This document shows, one piece after another, positions 16,488-27,861 of a stretch of DNA of 64,000 nucleotides. This stretch comes from AWTP1-13 sp963840075 (GTDB lineage Bacteria > Pseudomonadota > Alphaproteobacteria > Rhizobiales > Hyphomicrobiaceae): positions 124,001-188,000 of the forward strand of contig CAWIXS010000011.1 in NCBI GenBank assembly GCA_963840075.1, read 5' to 3'. Both the position numbers and the translations under genes were made by a program. Every line of letters starts with the position of its first letter. Position 1 is the first letter of the stretch. The notes under the pieces were generated by a model. It made no database searches and was not told the DNA's origin. It saw nothing but the letters and a program-made list of their open reading frames with translations.

Positions 16488-19238
16488 ATGAACGTCGTCA
16501 TCGTCGAATCCGCCGCCAAAGCCAAGGCCATCAACAAGTATCTTGGCGCCAAATACAAGGTGCTGGCGTCCTACGGGCATGTGCGCGATCTGCCCTCCAA
16601 GGACGGCTCGGTCGAGCCCGACAACGACTTCCAGATGCACTGGGACGTCGATGGCAGGTCCCAGAAAATCATGAAGGAGATCGCGGACGCGGTCAAAAAC
16701 GCCGACAAGCTGATCCTCGCCACCGACCCCGACCGCGAAGGCGAGGCCATCTCCTGGCACATCCTGGACATCCTGGAGAAGCGCAAGGCCCTCAAGAAGG
16801 GCCTGGCCGTCGAGCGGGTGACGTTCAACGCTGTCACCAAGCAATCCGTTCTCGATGCGTTCAAGTCTCCGCGCAGCATCGACGCGCCGCTGGTCGACGC
16901 CTACCTGGCGCGCCGGGCGCTCGACTATCTCGTCGGCTTCACCCTCTCGCCAGTGCTCTGGCGCAAGCTGCCGGGCGCCCGCTCGGCCGGCCGCGTGCAG
17001 TCGGTGGCGCTCCGCCTCGTCTGCGACCGCGAGGCCGAGATCGAGGCCTTCAAGACCCAGGAATACTGGTCCATCGAGGCGCTGCTGGCGACCGCCAAGG
17101 GCGAGACCTTCACCGCCCGGCTTGCGGCCATCGCCGGCAAGAGGCTCGACCGCCTCGACATCAAGGACGCGGCCTCCGCCCACGCCATCAAGGCGGCAAT
17201 CGAGGGCGGCGCCTTCAAGGTCGCCTCGGTCGAGAAGAAGGCGGTGCGGCGCAACCCGGCCGCCCCGTTCACCACATCGACCCTGCAGCAGGAGGCCTCG
17301 CGCAAGCTCGGCTTCTCGGCCAAGCAGACCATGCAGGTGGCCCAGCGCCTCTACGAGGGCGTCGAGATCGACGGCGAGGTGACCGGTCTCATCACCTACA
17401 TGCGGACCGACGGCGTCACCATCATTGCGGAGGCGATCGAGGACATCCGCGGGCTCATCGAGCAGGACTACTCGAAGCGCTACCTGCCGCCCTTCATCCG
17501 CGAGTACAAGGTCAAGGCCAAGAACGCCCAGGAGGCGCACGAGGCGATCCGCCCCACCGACGTGCGGCGCAAGCCCGCGGACGTCGCACGCTACGTGGAG
17601 CGCGACCAGGCCCGCCTCTACGAGCTGATCTGGAAGCGCGCGGTGACGAGCCAGATGGCCTCCGCCGAGCTCGAGCAGACCACCGCCGAGATCGAGGTGC
17701 CGGGTCGCGACGGCAAGGCCTACGGGCTCAGGGCTACCGGCTCGGTGGTGCTGTTCGACGGCTTCATGCGCCTTTACGAGGAAGGTCGCGACGATCGCGC
17801 TCAGAAGAACGGCAAGGCCGACGGGGCCGAGGCGCCCGAGGCGGAGGACGACAGCCGGCGCCTGCCGCCGCTGGCGCAGGGCGACGCCTTGAAGGACCAG
17901 GGCATCGAGGCCAAGCAGCACTTCACCGAGCCGCCGCCGCGCTTCACGGAGGCTACTCTCGTCAAGCGCATGGAGGAATTGGGCATCGGCCGTCCCTCCA
18001 CTTATGCCTCCACGCTCGCCGTGCTGCAGGAGCGCGACTACGTCCGCATCGACAAGAAGCGCCTGATCCCCGAGGACAAGGGCCGCCTCGTCACAGCGTT
18101 CCTGGAGAGCTTCTTCAAGCGCTACGTGGAGTACGACTTCACGGCCGACCTCGAGGAGAAGCTCGACCTCATCTCCGACGGCAAGCTCGAATACAAGGAC
18201 GTGCTGCGCGACTTCTGGCGCGGCTTCATGCGGGCGGTGGGCGAGATCAAGGATCTGCGCGTCGGCGAGGTGCTGGAGGCCCTGAACGAGATCCTGGGCC
18301 CCCACGTCTTCCCCGCGCGGGGCGACGGCGGCGATCCGCGCCTGTGCCCGAGCTGCGGCGAAGGCCGCCTCAGCGTCAAGATCAGCGGCAGGTACGGCGC
18401 CTTCATCGGCTGCTCGCGCTATCCCGACTGCCGCTACACGCGCCAGCTCTCACAGCCGGGCGACGGCCCTGCGGAAGCCTCCACCCCCGACGGCAAGCTC
18501 CTGGGCCATGACCTTGAGAGCGGGCTCGCCGTCACGCTGCGCGCCGGGCGCTTCGGGCCCTACGTGCAGCTGGGCGAGGGCTCCAAGGAGGAGAAGCCCA
18601 AGCGCGCCTCGGTGCCGTCCGGCGTGGACGCCAACGACGTCGACCTCGAGCGGGCCCTGCAGCTCCTCTCGCTGCCACGGCTTGTCGGCGACCATCCCGA
18701 GACGGGTAAGCCGATCACGGCGAGCCTCGGCCGCTACGGGCCCTTCGTTCTGCACGAGGGGTTGTATGCCAACCTGCCGAGCGCGGATGAGGTGTTCACG
18801 GTCGGCATCAACCGCGCCGTGGTGCTGCTCGCCGAGAAGAAGGCGGGTGCCGCGAGCCGCTTCCAGCGGGCGGCGGCGACGGTGCTCAAGGAGCTGGGCG
18901 AGCACCCCGCCGCGGGCGGCAAGATGCAGGTGCTGTCCGGGCGCTATGGCCCCTACGTCAAGCACGGCGATGTCAACGCCACGCTGCCGCGCGGCAAGGA
19001 CCCCGCGACGCTTACCCTCGAGGAGGCCGCGCAGCTGATCGCCGAGCGCGTGGCCAAGGGGCCCTCCAAGCCCAAGAGGGGAGGAGCGAGATCGCCCAAG
19101 CCGAAGCGCAACGGCAACGGGCCGGCGGACGGCGAGGGCAATCCCCCGGCGCAGGCCAAGGGTAAGGGTAAGGCCAAAGGCAAGGCGCCGGCGCCCGCCA
19201 AGGGCAAGCAGGGGCGCGGGCCGGCGGCCACGACATAA
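16488..19238 (+). CDS. topA: DNA topoisomerase I
   Basis: A 916-residue type IA topoisomerase that relaxes negative supercoils. The Toprim domain starts MNVVIVESAAKAKAINKYLG and has ATDPDREGEAISWH. The catalytic Tyr lies in ITYMRTDGVTI (about residue 305), and IGRPSTYASTLAVLQER follows. One Cys4 zinc ribbon is seen (LCPSCGEGRLSVKISGRYGA, then GCSRYPDCRYT). Topo_C repeats of the GRYGPFV type follow at about residues 670-860. The C-terminus is a Lys/Ala/Pro-rich tail as in other alphaproteobacteria. rnr follows after 15 bases. Confidence 0.98.
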   Translation: MNVVIVESAAKAKAINKYLGAKYKVLASYGHVRDLPSKDGSVEPDNDFQMHWDVDGRSQKIMKEIADAVKNADKLILATDPDREGEAISWHILDILEKRKALKKGLAVERVTFNAVTKQSVLDAFKSPRSIDAPLVDAYLARRALDYLVGFTLSPVLWRKLPGARSAGRVQSVALRLVCDREAEIEAFKTQEYWSIEALLATAKGETFTARLAAIAGKRLDRLDIKDAASAHAIKAAIEGGAFKVASVEKKAVRRNPAAPFTTSTLQQEASRKLGFSAKQTMQVAQRLYEGVEIDGEVTGLITYMRTDGVTIIAEAIEDIRGLIEQDYSKRYLPPFIREYKVKAKNAQEAHEAIRPTDVRRKPADVARYVERDQARLYELIWKRAVTSQMASAELEQTTAEIEVPGRDGKAYGLRATGSVVLFDGFMRLYEEGRDDRAQKNGKADGAEAPEAEDDSRRLPPLAQGDALKDQGIEAKQHFTEPPPRFTEATLVKRMEELGIGRPSTYASTLAVLQERDYVRIDKKRLIPEDKGRLVTAFLESFFKRYVEYDFTADLEEKLDLISDGKLEYKDVLRDFWRGFMRAVGEIKDLRVGEVLEALNEILGPHVFPARGDGGDPRLCPSCGEGRLSVKISGRYGAFIGCSRYPDCRYTRQLSQPGDGPAEASTPDGKLLGHDLESGLAVTLRAGRFGPYVQLGEGSKEEKPKRASVPSGVDANDVDLERALQLLSLPRLVGDHPETGKPITASLGRYGPFVLHEGLYANLPSADEVFTVGINRAVVLLAEKKAGAASRFQRAAATVLKELGEHPAAGGKMQVLSGRYGPYVKHGDVNATLPRGKDPATLTLEEAAQLIAERVAKGPSKPKRGGARSPKPKRNGNGPADGEGNPPAQAKGKGKAKGKAPAPAKGKQGRGPAATT

Positions 19239-19253
19239 GGCAAAGGCGACAAG

Positions 19254-21515
<2,262 letters not shown>

Positions 21516-21599
21516 AATGCAAGGCATCCCCGCTTCTGCGGCAGGCGCGACGCGCCGGCTCTTGACGCGCGTGCCGCCTCCGCTAGACCCAGCGTGCGA

Positions 21600-22358
21600 A
21601 TGCCAGCATTGAGCCTGTCCATGACCGAAGCGCGCCCCGGAGCCGAGCCTCCCAAGGTGTTGCGGCCGCGCGATGCAGCAACCCTGATCATTGTCGACAT
21701 GGCGGCCGGCGAGCCGCGCGTCCTGCTCGGACGGCGCCGCGCGGACCTGGTGTTCATGCCCGGCCGCTACGTCTTTCCGGGCGGCCGCGTGGATCCCGCG
21801 GATCGCCATATTGCCGTCGAGCACGATCTGGAGCCCGGCAACATCAATAACCTGCTGGTGGACATGAAGGGCAATCGCAGCCCGGCGCGGGCGCGCGCGC
21901 TGGCGCTCGCCGCGGTGCGCGAGACATTCGAGGAGGCAGGCCTGCTGATCGGCACGCCGGCCGCGTCTGCAGCGCGGCCCAAGGCACGCGTCTGGCAGGC
22001 GTTCTTCGCGCACGGCTTCCTTCCGGCGCTGGCGCAGCTGACATTCTTCGCGCGAGCGATCACGCCGCCCGGTCGTCCGCGGCGCTACGACACACGCTTC
22101 TTCTGCGTCGCAGCAGACGCCGTCGTGCACAGGGTCGGCACCGGCGACGGCGAGCTCTCCGACCTCGAATGGCACTCGATCGAGCAGGCGCGCGCGCTGG
22201 AGCTGCCCAACATCACCCGCGTCGTGCTGGAGGACCTGAGCGAGCGCATCGCCGCCGGCGCGCTGCAGAAATGCGATGTCCCCGTACCTTTTTACCACCG
22301 CCGCAATGGAACTTTCCACCGCGACCTCATTGGTGGGGACACACGCCTTGACTCGTGA
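21600..22358 (+). CDS. NUDIX hydrolase
   Basis: A 252-residue NUDIX protein. The Nudix box is split by an insertion typical of this rnr-linked family: PGRYVFPGGRVDPADRH, then AVRETFEEAGLLIG with the REx2EExG signature as RETFEEAG. It probably hydrolyses a nucleoside-diphosphate-linked or CoA-linked compound; the substrate is unknown. Start candidates are GTG 21594, ATG 21600 and ATG 21621, and none has a strong ribosome-binding site. It lies between rnr and rpmG, as in many Hyphomicrobiales. Confidence 0.9.
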   Translation: MPALSLSMTEARPGAEPPKVLRPRDAATLIIVDMAAGEPRVLLGRRRADLVFMPGRYVFPGGRVDPADRHIAVEHDLEPGNINNLLVDMKGNRSPARARALALAAVRETFEEAGLLIGTPAASAARPKARVWQAFFAHGFLPALAQLTFFARAITPPGRPRRYDTRFFCVAADAVVHRVGTGDGELSDLEWHSIEQARALELPNITRVVLEDLSERIAAGALQKCDVPVPFYHRRNGTFHRDLIGGDTRLDS

Positions 22359-22416
22359 GGTCGAGGGGATAGAGTGCGCCCGCATCAACTGATAAGCACA
22401 GAACGGCCGCTCACCG

Positions 22417-22584
22417 ATGGCGAAACCGAAGACAGACAAGATCAAGCTGCTCAGCTCCGCTGGCACGGGCTACTTCTACGTGACCAAGAAGAACCCGAGG
22501 ACCGCGACCGACAAGATCAGCTTCCGCAAGTACGATCCGATTGCGCGAAAGCACGTCGTTTTCAAGGAAGCGAAGATCAAGTAG
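22417..22584 (+). CDS. rpmG: 50S ribosomal protein L33 (bL33)
   Basis: A 55-residue ribosomal protein. It begins MAKPKTDKIKLLSSAGTGYF and contains the family core YVTKKNPRT and KISFRKYDPIARKHV. No zinc-binding Cys pairs are present, so this is the C-minus form that does not need zinc. It lies 58 bases after the NUDIX gene. Confidence 0.96.
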   Translation: MAKPKTDKIKLLSSAGTGYFYVTKKNPRTATDKISFRKYDPIARKHVVFKEAKIK

Positions 22585-23276
22585 CGGACTGCGAGGCCGG
22601 CCCGCTGATCCCTCCTAGTGATTCCTCCCGCCATGCCAGCGCACGAGATTGCGGATCGACCTTGTGGCACCGTTGGCCGAAAGCCGCGCGATGGGATTGT
22701 CGGTCAGCAGAGCCTCGGGCGGTCGAGCCTGGCTGGAGGCTCACGGCCTCCCGGGATTTTCGGAGAGGGCTCGAGAAAGAATGGTGGCCGGCACCGAGAC
22801 TGACATCGGCAGCGGGGTAGAAGTCCGAGCAGCCCCGGCACCGGCCTGCCAAGTCTCGACCAAAGAGGGCGTTGGCCATCGACCTGGCGATTGATCGACC
22901 CGCACGGCGTCACAAGAGGAGGCCACTCCTAGCCGCTAGGATCGATCATCACCTCACGGCATCAGGAGATGCGGCGGACCTGAAAGTCCGTGAGGATCTC
23001 GTATATTGAGATTGCATGCTGAACTCGAACAGGCGGCACGCTGCGAGCTGCGCGTACCGGCTGCGATTGCGTTCTCCCTCTCCCGCGAATTGTCCCACGT
23101 TCAACAAAGCAGATCGGCGGGACGTTGGCAATACTTTGTTAGTATTCCAAGCACTTACAGGGCCTTGCCGGTTGCAGGGGCACCGCGCCCGGCCACCTGG
23201 GCCGGTTTTGCACCGCCTCGGCGTGCCCGTGAGGGTCGGATCGCCCCCTGAAAGCACTGGCTTTCCCGTCTTCCGC
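22585..23276. other. 692-base gap between convergent rpmG and divK
   Basis: No convincing gene is present on either strand. Short open frames have no ribosome-binding site and no family motif, and no GGDEF or receiver-like segment is visible. This is where pleD is commonly found between divK and rpmG in this order. A small AT-richer hairpin (AATAC..GTATT) lies near 23131. I see nothing else definite. Confidence 0.5.
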
Positions 23277-23648
23277 TCAAGCCTCGCCGAGGTGCCGGCG
23301 CACCGCTTCGAGGAACGTCGCGATCGATATGGGCTTGGAGATATAGGCCTCGCAGCCCCCCTGCCGGATGCGTTCCTCGTCACCCTTCATGGCGAAGGCG
23401 GTCACGGCGATTACCGGGATGGCGCACAGGCTCTCGTCGTCCTTGAGCCACTTGGTGACCTCCAGACCCGAGACCTCCGGCAACTGGATGTCCATGAGGA
23501 TGAGATCGGGCCGCTGCTCGCGAGCGAGGCGAAGCGCTTCCATGCCGTTGCGGGTCTGCAGGGTATGATAGCCGTGCGCGTCGAGCAGATCGTGGAAGAG
23601 CTTCATGTTGAGCTCGTTGTCCTCGACGATCATCACCGTCTTGGACAA
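23277..23648 (-). CDS. divK: Single-domain response regulator DivK
   Basis: A 123-residue receiver domain, the standard DivK length, controlling cell-cycle progression through the DivJ/PleC-CtrA pathway in alphaproteobacteria. It begins SKTVMIVEDNELNMKLFHDL. The phosphoacceptor is Asp53 in LILMDIQLPEVSG, and Thr (AVTAFAMKG) and Lys (YISKPI) switch residues are present. The TTG at 23648 gives the family N-terminus. An ATG at 23705 would add 19 residues of unlike sequence. It diverges from the DUF3572 gene, a usual neighbour. No pleD is adjacent. Confidence 0.93.
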   Translation of the reverse strand: MSKTVMIVEDNELNMKLFHDLLDAHGYHTLQTRNGMEALRLAREQRPDLILMDIQLPEVSGLEVTKWLKDDESLCAIPVIAVTAFAMKGDEERIRQGGCEAYISKPISIATFLEAVRRHLGEA

Positions 23649-23860
23649 CCGGCGCACGCCGGGCTGACGACCCGAGATCACCTTGCTGCTTTCGTGGTAG
23701 GTCATGTACCCCGCGAGCCCAACTGCACGCGCTCGCCCCAGTCTTGCACCGATTCTCGGCCGGCCCCGAGCCCACTCTGCTTCAGAATGCCTAACCAACT
23801 GTTTAAGATGGCGACCATGGGCCCAGCGTGGGCGCAGCATGGCTGCTCACAGGCAATGCG

Positions 23861-24163
23861 ATGGCACGCACCGGTCGGACGATGCAATGGCAGGCCGCGG
23901 AGGCGATCGCGGCCCGCGCGCTCGCGTTCCTCGCCGCGGATCCCGCACAGCTTGCGCGCTTCCTGGCGCTGACCGGGCTCGGGCCGGACGACATCCGTCG
24001 GCAGATCGGCTCGCCGGGGCTGCTGGCGGCGGTGCTCGAGCACCTGGCCCACGACGAGCCGCTGCTGCTCGTGTTCGCCGCCGGCGCACGGATTGCGCCG
24101 CAGGACGTGGGCCGCGCCTTGTCCGTCCTGCAGGGGGCCGAGCGGAGGCCGCGAGAGACTTGA
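23861..24163 (+). CDS. DUF3572 domain protein
   Basis: A 100-residue, Ala/Leu-rich helical protein (AAEAIAARALAFLAADPAQL, LARFLALTGLGPDDIRRQIG) matching the small DUF3572 family found beside divK in Hyphomicrobiales. Its function is unknown. An earlier start at 23828 is possible. Its TGA overlaps the TTG start of the downstream ROK kinase in TTGA, so the two are probably co-translated. Confidence 0.85.
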   Translation: MARTGRTMQWQAAEAIAARALAFLAADPAQLARFLALTGLGPDDIRRQIGSPGLLAAVLEHLAHDEPLLLVFAAGARIAPQDVGRALSVLQGAERRPRET

Positions 24164-25107
24164 GCGACACCTCCACCCCCGCGTTGCGACTGGGCATCGA
24201 TCTCGGCGGCAGCAAGATCGCCGGTGTCGCGCTGGCGACGGGCGGTGCGCACGGGGGTGCGCCCGGGGGTGCGATTGTCGCCGAGCACCGCATGGCCTCG
24301 CCGCGCCACGACTACGCCGCGACGCTGAGCGCCATCGGCGACACGGTGGCGCGGCTGGAGCGGGCAGCCGGCGCGCAGGGCACGATCGGCATCGGCATGC
24401 CGGGCTCGCTGGCGCCCGGCAGCGGCCTCGTCCAGAACGCCAACTCCACATGGCTCAACGGCCGACCCTTCGCCCGCGATCTGGAGGCGCATCTGGGGCG
24501 CCCCGTGCGGCTCGCCAACGACGCCAACTGCTTTGCGCTGTCGGAGGCGGTCGACGGGGCGGGGGCCGGCGCGCCGTCGGTCTTCGGCGTCATTCTCGGC
24601 ACCGGCTGCGGCGGCGGGCTGGTGCATCGAGGCGCCCTGATCGACGGGCCGCTCGGCATCGGCGGCGAGTGGGGGCACAACCCGCTGCCCTGGGCCACCC
24701 CGGACGAGCATCCAGGGCCCGCGTGCTGGTGCGGCAGGAGAGGCTGCATGGAGGCCTGGGTATCTGGCCCCGCGCTCGAAGCCGATCACGCGCGGGCGAC
24801 GGGGGTGAGCCTGACGTGCGCGGCGATCGCGGCCCGCGCCACGAGCGGGGAGGCGGCTGCCGCCGCGACGCTCGAGCGGCATGCGGACCGTCTCGCGCGC
24901 GGGCTGGCCCACGTGGTGAATATTTTCGACCCGCATGTCGTCGTGCTGGGCGGCGGCCTCTCGAACCTCGCCCATCTCTACGAGGCGCTGCCGGGACGGA
25001 TGGGCGCCCATCTGTTCGCGGCCCGGCCTCGCATGGTCGTCAGGCGGCCCCGGTGGGGCGATGCCAGCGGCGTCCGCGGCGCGGCATGGCTTTGGGGCAA
25101 GCCGTAG
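24160..25107 (+). CDS. ROK-family sugar kinase (fructokinase-like)
   Basis: A 315-residue cytoplasmic ROK kinase. The phosphate-binding motif LGIDLGGSKIAGVAL is at the N-terminus and GTGCGGGLVHRGALIDGPLG follows. The ROK zinc motif is CWCGRRGCMEAW. GIGGEWGHNPLPW and the second phosphate loop VVVLGGGLSNL complete the fold. It phosphorylates a hexose or N-acetylhexosamine, probably fructose, as related proteins do; the substrate is inferred. The start is TTG at 24160, within the stop codon of the DUF3572 gene. Confidence 0.9.
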   Translation: MSDTSTPALRLGIDLGGSKIAGVALATGGAHGGAPGGAIVAEHRMASPRHDYAATLSAIGDTVARLERAAGAQGTIGIGMPGSLAPGSGLVQNANSTWLNGRPFARDLEAHLGRPVRLANDANCFALSEAVDGAGAGAPSVFGVILGTGCGGGLVHRGALIDGPLGIGGEWGHNPLPWATPDEHPGPACWCGRRGCMEAWVSGPALEADHARATGVSLTCAAIAARATSGEAAAAATLERHADRLARGLAHVVNIFDPHVVVLGGGLSNLAHLYEALPGRMGAHLFAARPRMVVRRPRWGDASGVRGAAWLWGKP

Positions 25108-25120
25108 CGTTTAGCGGCGC

Positions 25121-25136
25121 TCCCGCTTTGCGGGGA
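25121..25136. repeat. Short hairpin of the CCCGC/GCGGG repeat type
   Basis: TCCCGCTTTGCGGGGA forms a six-base stem with a wobble-like end around TTT. It lies 13 bases after the ROK kinase stop codon, in the 77-base gap between convergent genes. It resembles one arm of the larger element at 39965-40124 and may act as a bidirectional terminator. Confidence 0.5.
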
Positions 25137-25184
25137 GAGGGGACCGGGCAGCGCTTGTGGCGCGCGGACGCCCCTTCCGGGGCC

Positions 25185-26066
25185 TCACTTCGGCTCGCAC
25201 TTGGAGGGCTCGTGGAACAGGATGTTGGTGAGCTCTCCCTCCAGCACGAACTCGCCGTAGTCGATGCGCAGCTTGCGGCTCACCCCGTTCTCGAACATCA
25301 GAAACGAGATCTCGTAGATCGGCAGGGCGTCGCGGCCCTCGTTGCGCGGCTCGTAGTAGGCAATCGAGACGGGCCAGGCGCGCAAGCCGTTGAGCCGGTC
25401 GACGTTGGCAATCTGAGGCAGCTTGCGATTGCTGCCGGGGGCCTGGACGCGGCCGAGCGCGGCAACCGTATCGTAGACCTTCTCGCCTTTCTCGGCGCCG
25501 TCGTAGAGATCGGCACGGAACGACGCCTTTGCGGCTCTGGCCGCCTGCAGCAGGGCAATGGTGTGCTGCACGGGAAAATGGACGCGCGAGGGAAGATTGA
25601 TGCTCTTCCTTTCCGGCTTGGAGAGGTCGACCTTGACACCCTCGGTTGCGCCGAGCCTCGCCGCGTCGCCGGAGGTCGCATCCGTCGCCTTCTCGTTGCG
25701 GAACTGGGTGGAATCGAAGCGGAACTTCGTGCCGGGGCCATCCTCCCAGGTCGACGAGCGCAGGTCGGCTACCGACGTGTTGCCGTTCTGGTAGCTCATG
25801 CGGGTCACGAAGCGCATGTTCTGCGTGTAGCCCTCGCAGGCCGAGCCGACGAGGTCGTAGGCCATGCGGCCGAGGACGGAGGTCATCCCCTGGCCGCCGC
25901 GCGCGCTGGCGAGCGTCAGCTCGTAGACGGCCCGGTGCGGAGCGAGCACGATGCCGTCGCTGGATGCCCAGGCACGCTGGTGCAGCAAGGCCAGGCAGGA
26001 CACGAGCGCGCACAGTCCAAAGCGCGGGCCGAAGCGCAGGCCGTGATGCAGGCTCGCATGGGTCAT
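25185..26066 (-). CDS. eipB: Cell envelope integrity protein EipB (DUF1849)
   Basis: A 293-residue periplasmic protein of the DUF1849 family. EipB in Brucella is a beta-spiral protein required for envelope integrity. It has a signal peptide (residues about 10-35, ending RAWAS), the family opening LAPHRAVYELTLASARGGQG, and NMRFVTRMSYQNG. The two mature cysteines, Cys77 (GSACEGYTQ) and Cys290 (SKCEPK), correspond to the conserved disulfide. ATG at 26066 follows AGGCGG. It diverges from the GDPD gene. Confidence 0.92.
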   Translation of the reverse strand: MTHASLHHGLRFGPRFGLCALVSCLALLHQRAWASSDGIVLAPHRAVYELTLASARGGQGMTSVLGRMAYDLVGSACEGYTQNMRFVTRMSYQNGNTSVADLRSSTWEDGPGTKFRFDSTQFRNEKATDATSGDAARLGATEGVKVDLSKPERKSINLPSRVHFPVQHTIALLQAARAAKASFRADLYDGAEKGEKVYDTVAALGRVQAPGSNRKLPQIANVDRLNGLRAWPVSIAYYEPRNEGRDALPIYEISFLMFENGVSRKLRIDYGEFVLEGELTNILFHEPSKCEPK

Positions 26067-26222
26067 TATTCCGCCTTTTCGCGTAACGAACGACATTCCG
26101 TCGGTCTCCATCCTCGCACGACTGCGGTCCGACGGCCACCACTTGCAAAGATCATAGGGCACTGACAAGACTGCCGACCCGAGGCGGCTTGAGCCGTGGT
26201 GAAGAGCGGATAGCAGATCGCG

Positions 26223-27023
26223 ATGATGGCAGCCATGCGCGAGCCGGCCGGCCGCCGGCCGAAGCCGGCACCGCCGCTCGACCGCAGCATCTTCGTGCGA
26301 CCGATCGCGCACCGCGGCTGGCACGACAGGGCCAAGGGACGCGTGGAGAATACCGCCCCGGCCTTCAGCGCCGCCGTCGCCAAGGGCTACGGTATCGAGT
26401 GCGACTTGCAGGCCGCCGAGGACGGCACGCCGATGGTGTTTCACGACAGCAAGCTCGACCGCCTGGTCGCCGGATCAGGGCCGATTGGCGCCCATTCTCC
26501 CCGCAACCTCGCGCATCTGCGCTACCGCGGCCAGGACGAGAGGATCCTGAGCTTCGCGCAGTTCCTCGACCTCGTCGGCGGGCGCGTCCCCGTGCTGGTC
26601 GAGGTGAAGCGCAACGGCCGGCAGCACCCCAGATTCCTGGAGCACGTCGCGCGTCTGGCGGCCGCCTACAAGGGACCCATCGCGCTGATGTCGTTCGACC
26701 GCTCGACGGTGGCGGCGCTCGGCCAGCTTGCACCGGCAATCCCGCGCGGAGCGGTGATCGGCAGCCGGCAGATGCTGTCGGGCCTGTGGGCCGGGCGGGC
26801 CCGGCGGCGCGAGAGCCCGGCGGCCACGCACCACCTGGCATCGGCCCCCGAGGGCGTGGCCTTCTACGCCGTCAACACGCAGCTGGTCGCGGTAGCGCGG
26901 GGCTTCATGGCCCGCCGCGCGCAGGACCTGCCGCTCTTCACCTGGACGGTGCGCACGGCGCGCCAGCGCGCCCGCGCCGCCAAGTGGGCCGACGCCCCGA
27001 TCTTCGAGGGCTACGAGGCCTGA
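26223..27023 (+). CDS. Glycerophosphodiester phosphodiesterase
   Basis: A 266-residue GDPD-fold hydrolase that releases glycerol-3-phosphate from phospholipid-derived diesters. Catalytic segments are IAHRGWHD, RVENTAPAFSAAV, IECDLQAAEDGTPMVFHDS and VLVEVKRNG. LFTWTVRTARQRARA is the C-terminal strand-helix of the TIM barrel. There is no signal peptide, so it is cytoplasmic, in the UgpQ manner. Alternative ATGs at 26226 and 26235 exist. It converges with the NnrU gene with an eight-base gap. Confidence 0.93.
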   Translation: MMAAMREPAGRRPKPAPPLDRSIFVRPIAHRGWHDRAKGRVENTAPAFSAAVAKGYGIECDLQAAEDGTPMVFHDSKLDRLVAGSGPIGAHSPRNLAHLRYRGQDERILSFAQFLDLVGGRVPVLVEVKRNGRQHPRFLEHVARLAAAYKGPIALMSFDRSTVAALGQLAPAIPRGAVIGSRQMLSGLWAGRARRRESPAATHHLASAPEGVAFYAVNTQLVAVARGFMARRAQDLPLFTWTVRTARQRARAAKWADAPIFEGYEA

Positions 27024-27031
27024 GCCCGCCC

Positions 27032-27613
27032 TCAGGGCATCAGGGGCACGCCGGTGAGCCAGGTGTGGCCCCCGAGGAGCAGCAGCGCGTAGAGCGCGAG
27101 TCCGCCGCCGACCGCGATCGCATCCTGCGCGGGCCCGCCCCTGGCAGCGCCCAGCGGGCCGGTGGCGCCGCGCTGGCGCGCGGAGATGAGGTCGTAGGCG
27201 GCGAAGGCCAGGAAGCTGCCGAACAGGAGCACCGAGGCGAGATCGCCGTTGGCGATGAGGTGCGCAAGCGCCCACAGCGTCAGGGCCGCGAGCATCGGAT
27301 GGCCGACGAAGCTGCGGATGCGCGAGGGCACGAAGGCAGCAGCCAGCAGGATCAGTGCAGGAAGCATCAGCAGCATGGTCAGATGCCTGGTCCACGCGGG
27401 CGGTATCCACACCTGCGGATTGCCGCGCCCCAGACCCTGCATCTGGCCGTAGCCCAGCACCACGAGCGCCAGGGCCGCCAGCGATATCACTCCGAACAGG
27501 GCCAGGTAGGGACCTCGCCCGATTGTGCCGACGAGATGTGCACGCAGCGCGGGACGCGTGGGAACAAGGTGCACGGCGAAGAAAAGAAGGAGCCCGCCGA
27601 TCAGCATCCACAT
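27032..27613 (-). CDS. NnrU-family membrane protein
   Basis: A 193-residue polytopic membrane protein of the NnrU family, first linked to nitric oxide metabolism in denitrifiers and distantly related to isoprenylcysteine methyltransferases. It begins MWMLIGGLLLFFAVHLVPTR and has about six hydrophobic helices. The family segment HPMLAALTLWALAHLIANGD is present. ATG at 27613 has GAGGAGG upstream. No denitrification genes are nearby, so its role here is open. Confidence 0.9.
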   Translation of the reverse strand: MWMLIGGLLLFFAVHLVPTRPALRAHLVGTIGRGPYLALFGVISLAALALVVLGYGQMQGLGRGNPQVWIPPAWTRHLTMLLMLPALILLAAAFVPSRIRSFVGHPMLAALTLWALAHLIANGDLASVLLFGSFLAFAAYDLISARQRGATGPLGAARGGPAQDAIAVGGGLALYALLLLGGHTWLTGVPLMP

Positions 27614-27861
27614 GCGCTGCCTCCTCTCTGCTGCCCCCGTGCTCATCCTGGCCCATTTGCTCTCGCGCGGCGTCGCGGCGCAGCCGCGGCACGCGGGTTG
27701 CAACGCCGCGGGAGCGACGGCTTCCACTTATGTACGCGACAGGGCTGGCGTTGCCACCCCGCTCCTGCTGTGATCCCCTGCAGGGTGGGTGGCACAACGC
27801 AGACGGTCGATGCTCCGGCGGCTGGCTGGAGCTTCTGCAAACGGGCGCAATCGGGTGTGAC

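Noticed and set aside
22585..23276. Remnant of pleD
   Set aside because: No receiver or GGDEF-like segment could be read in any frame of this gap.
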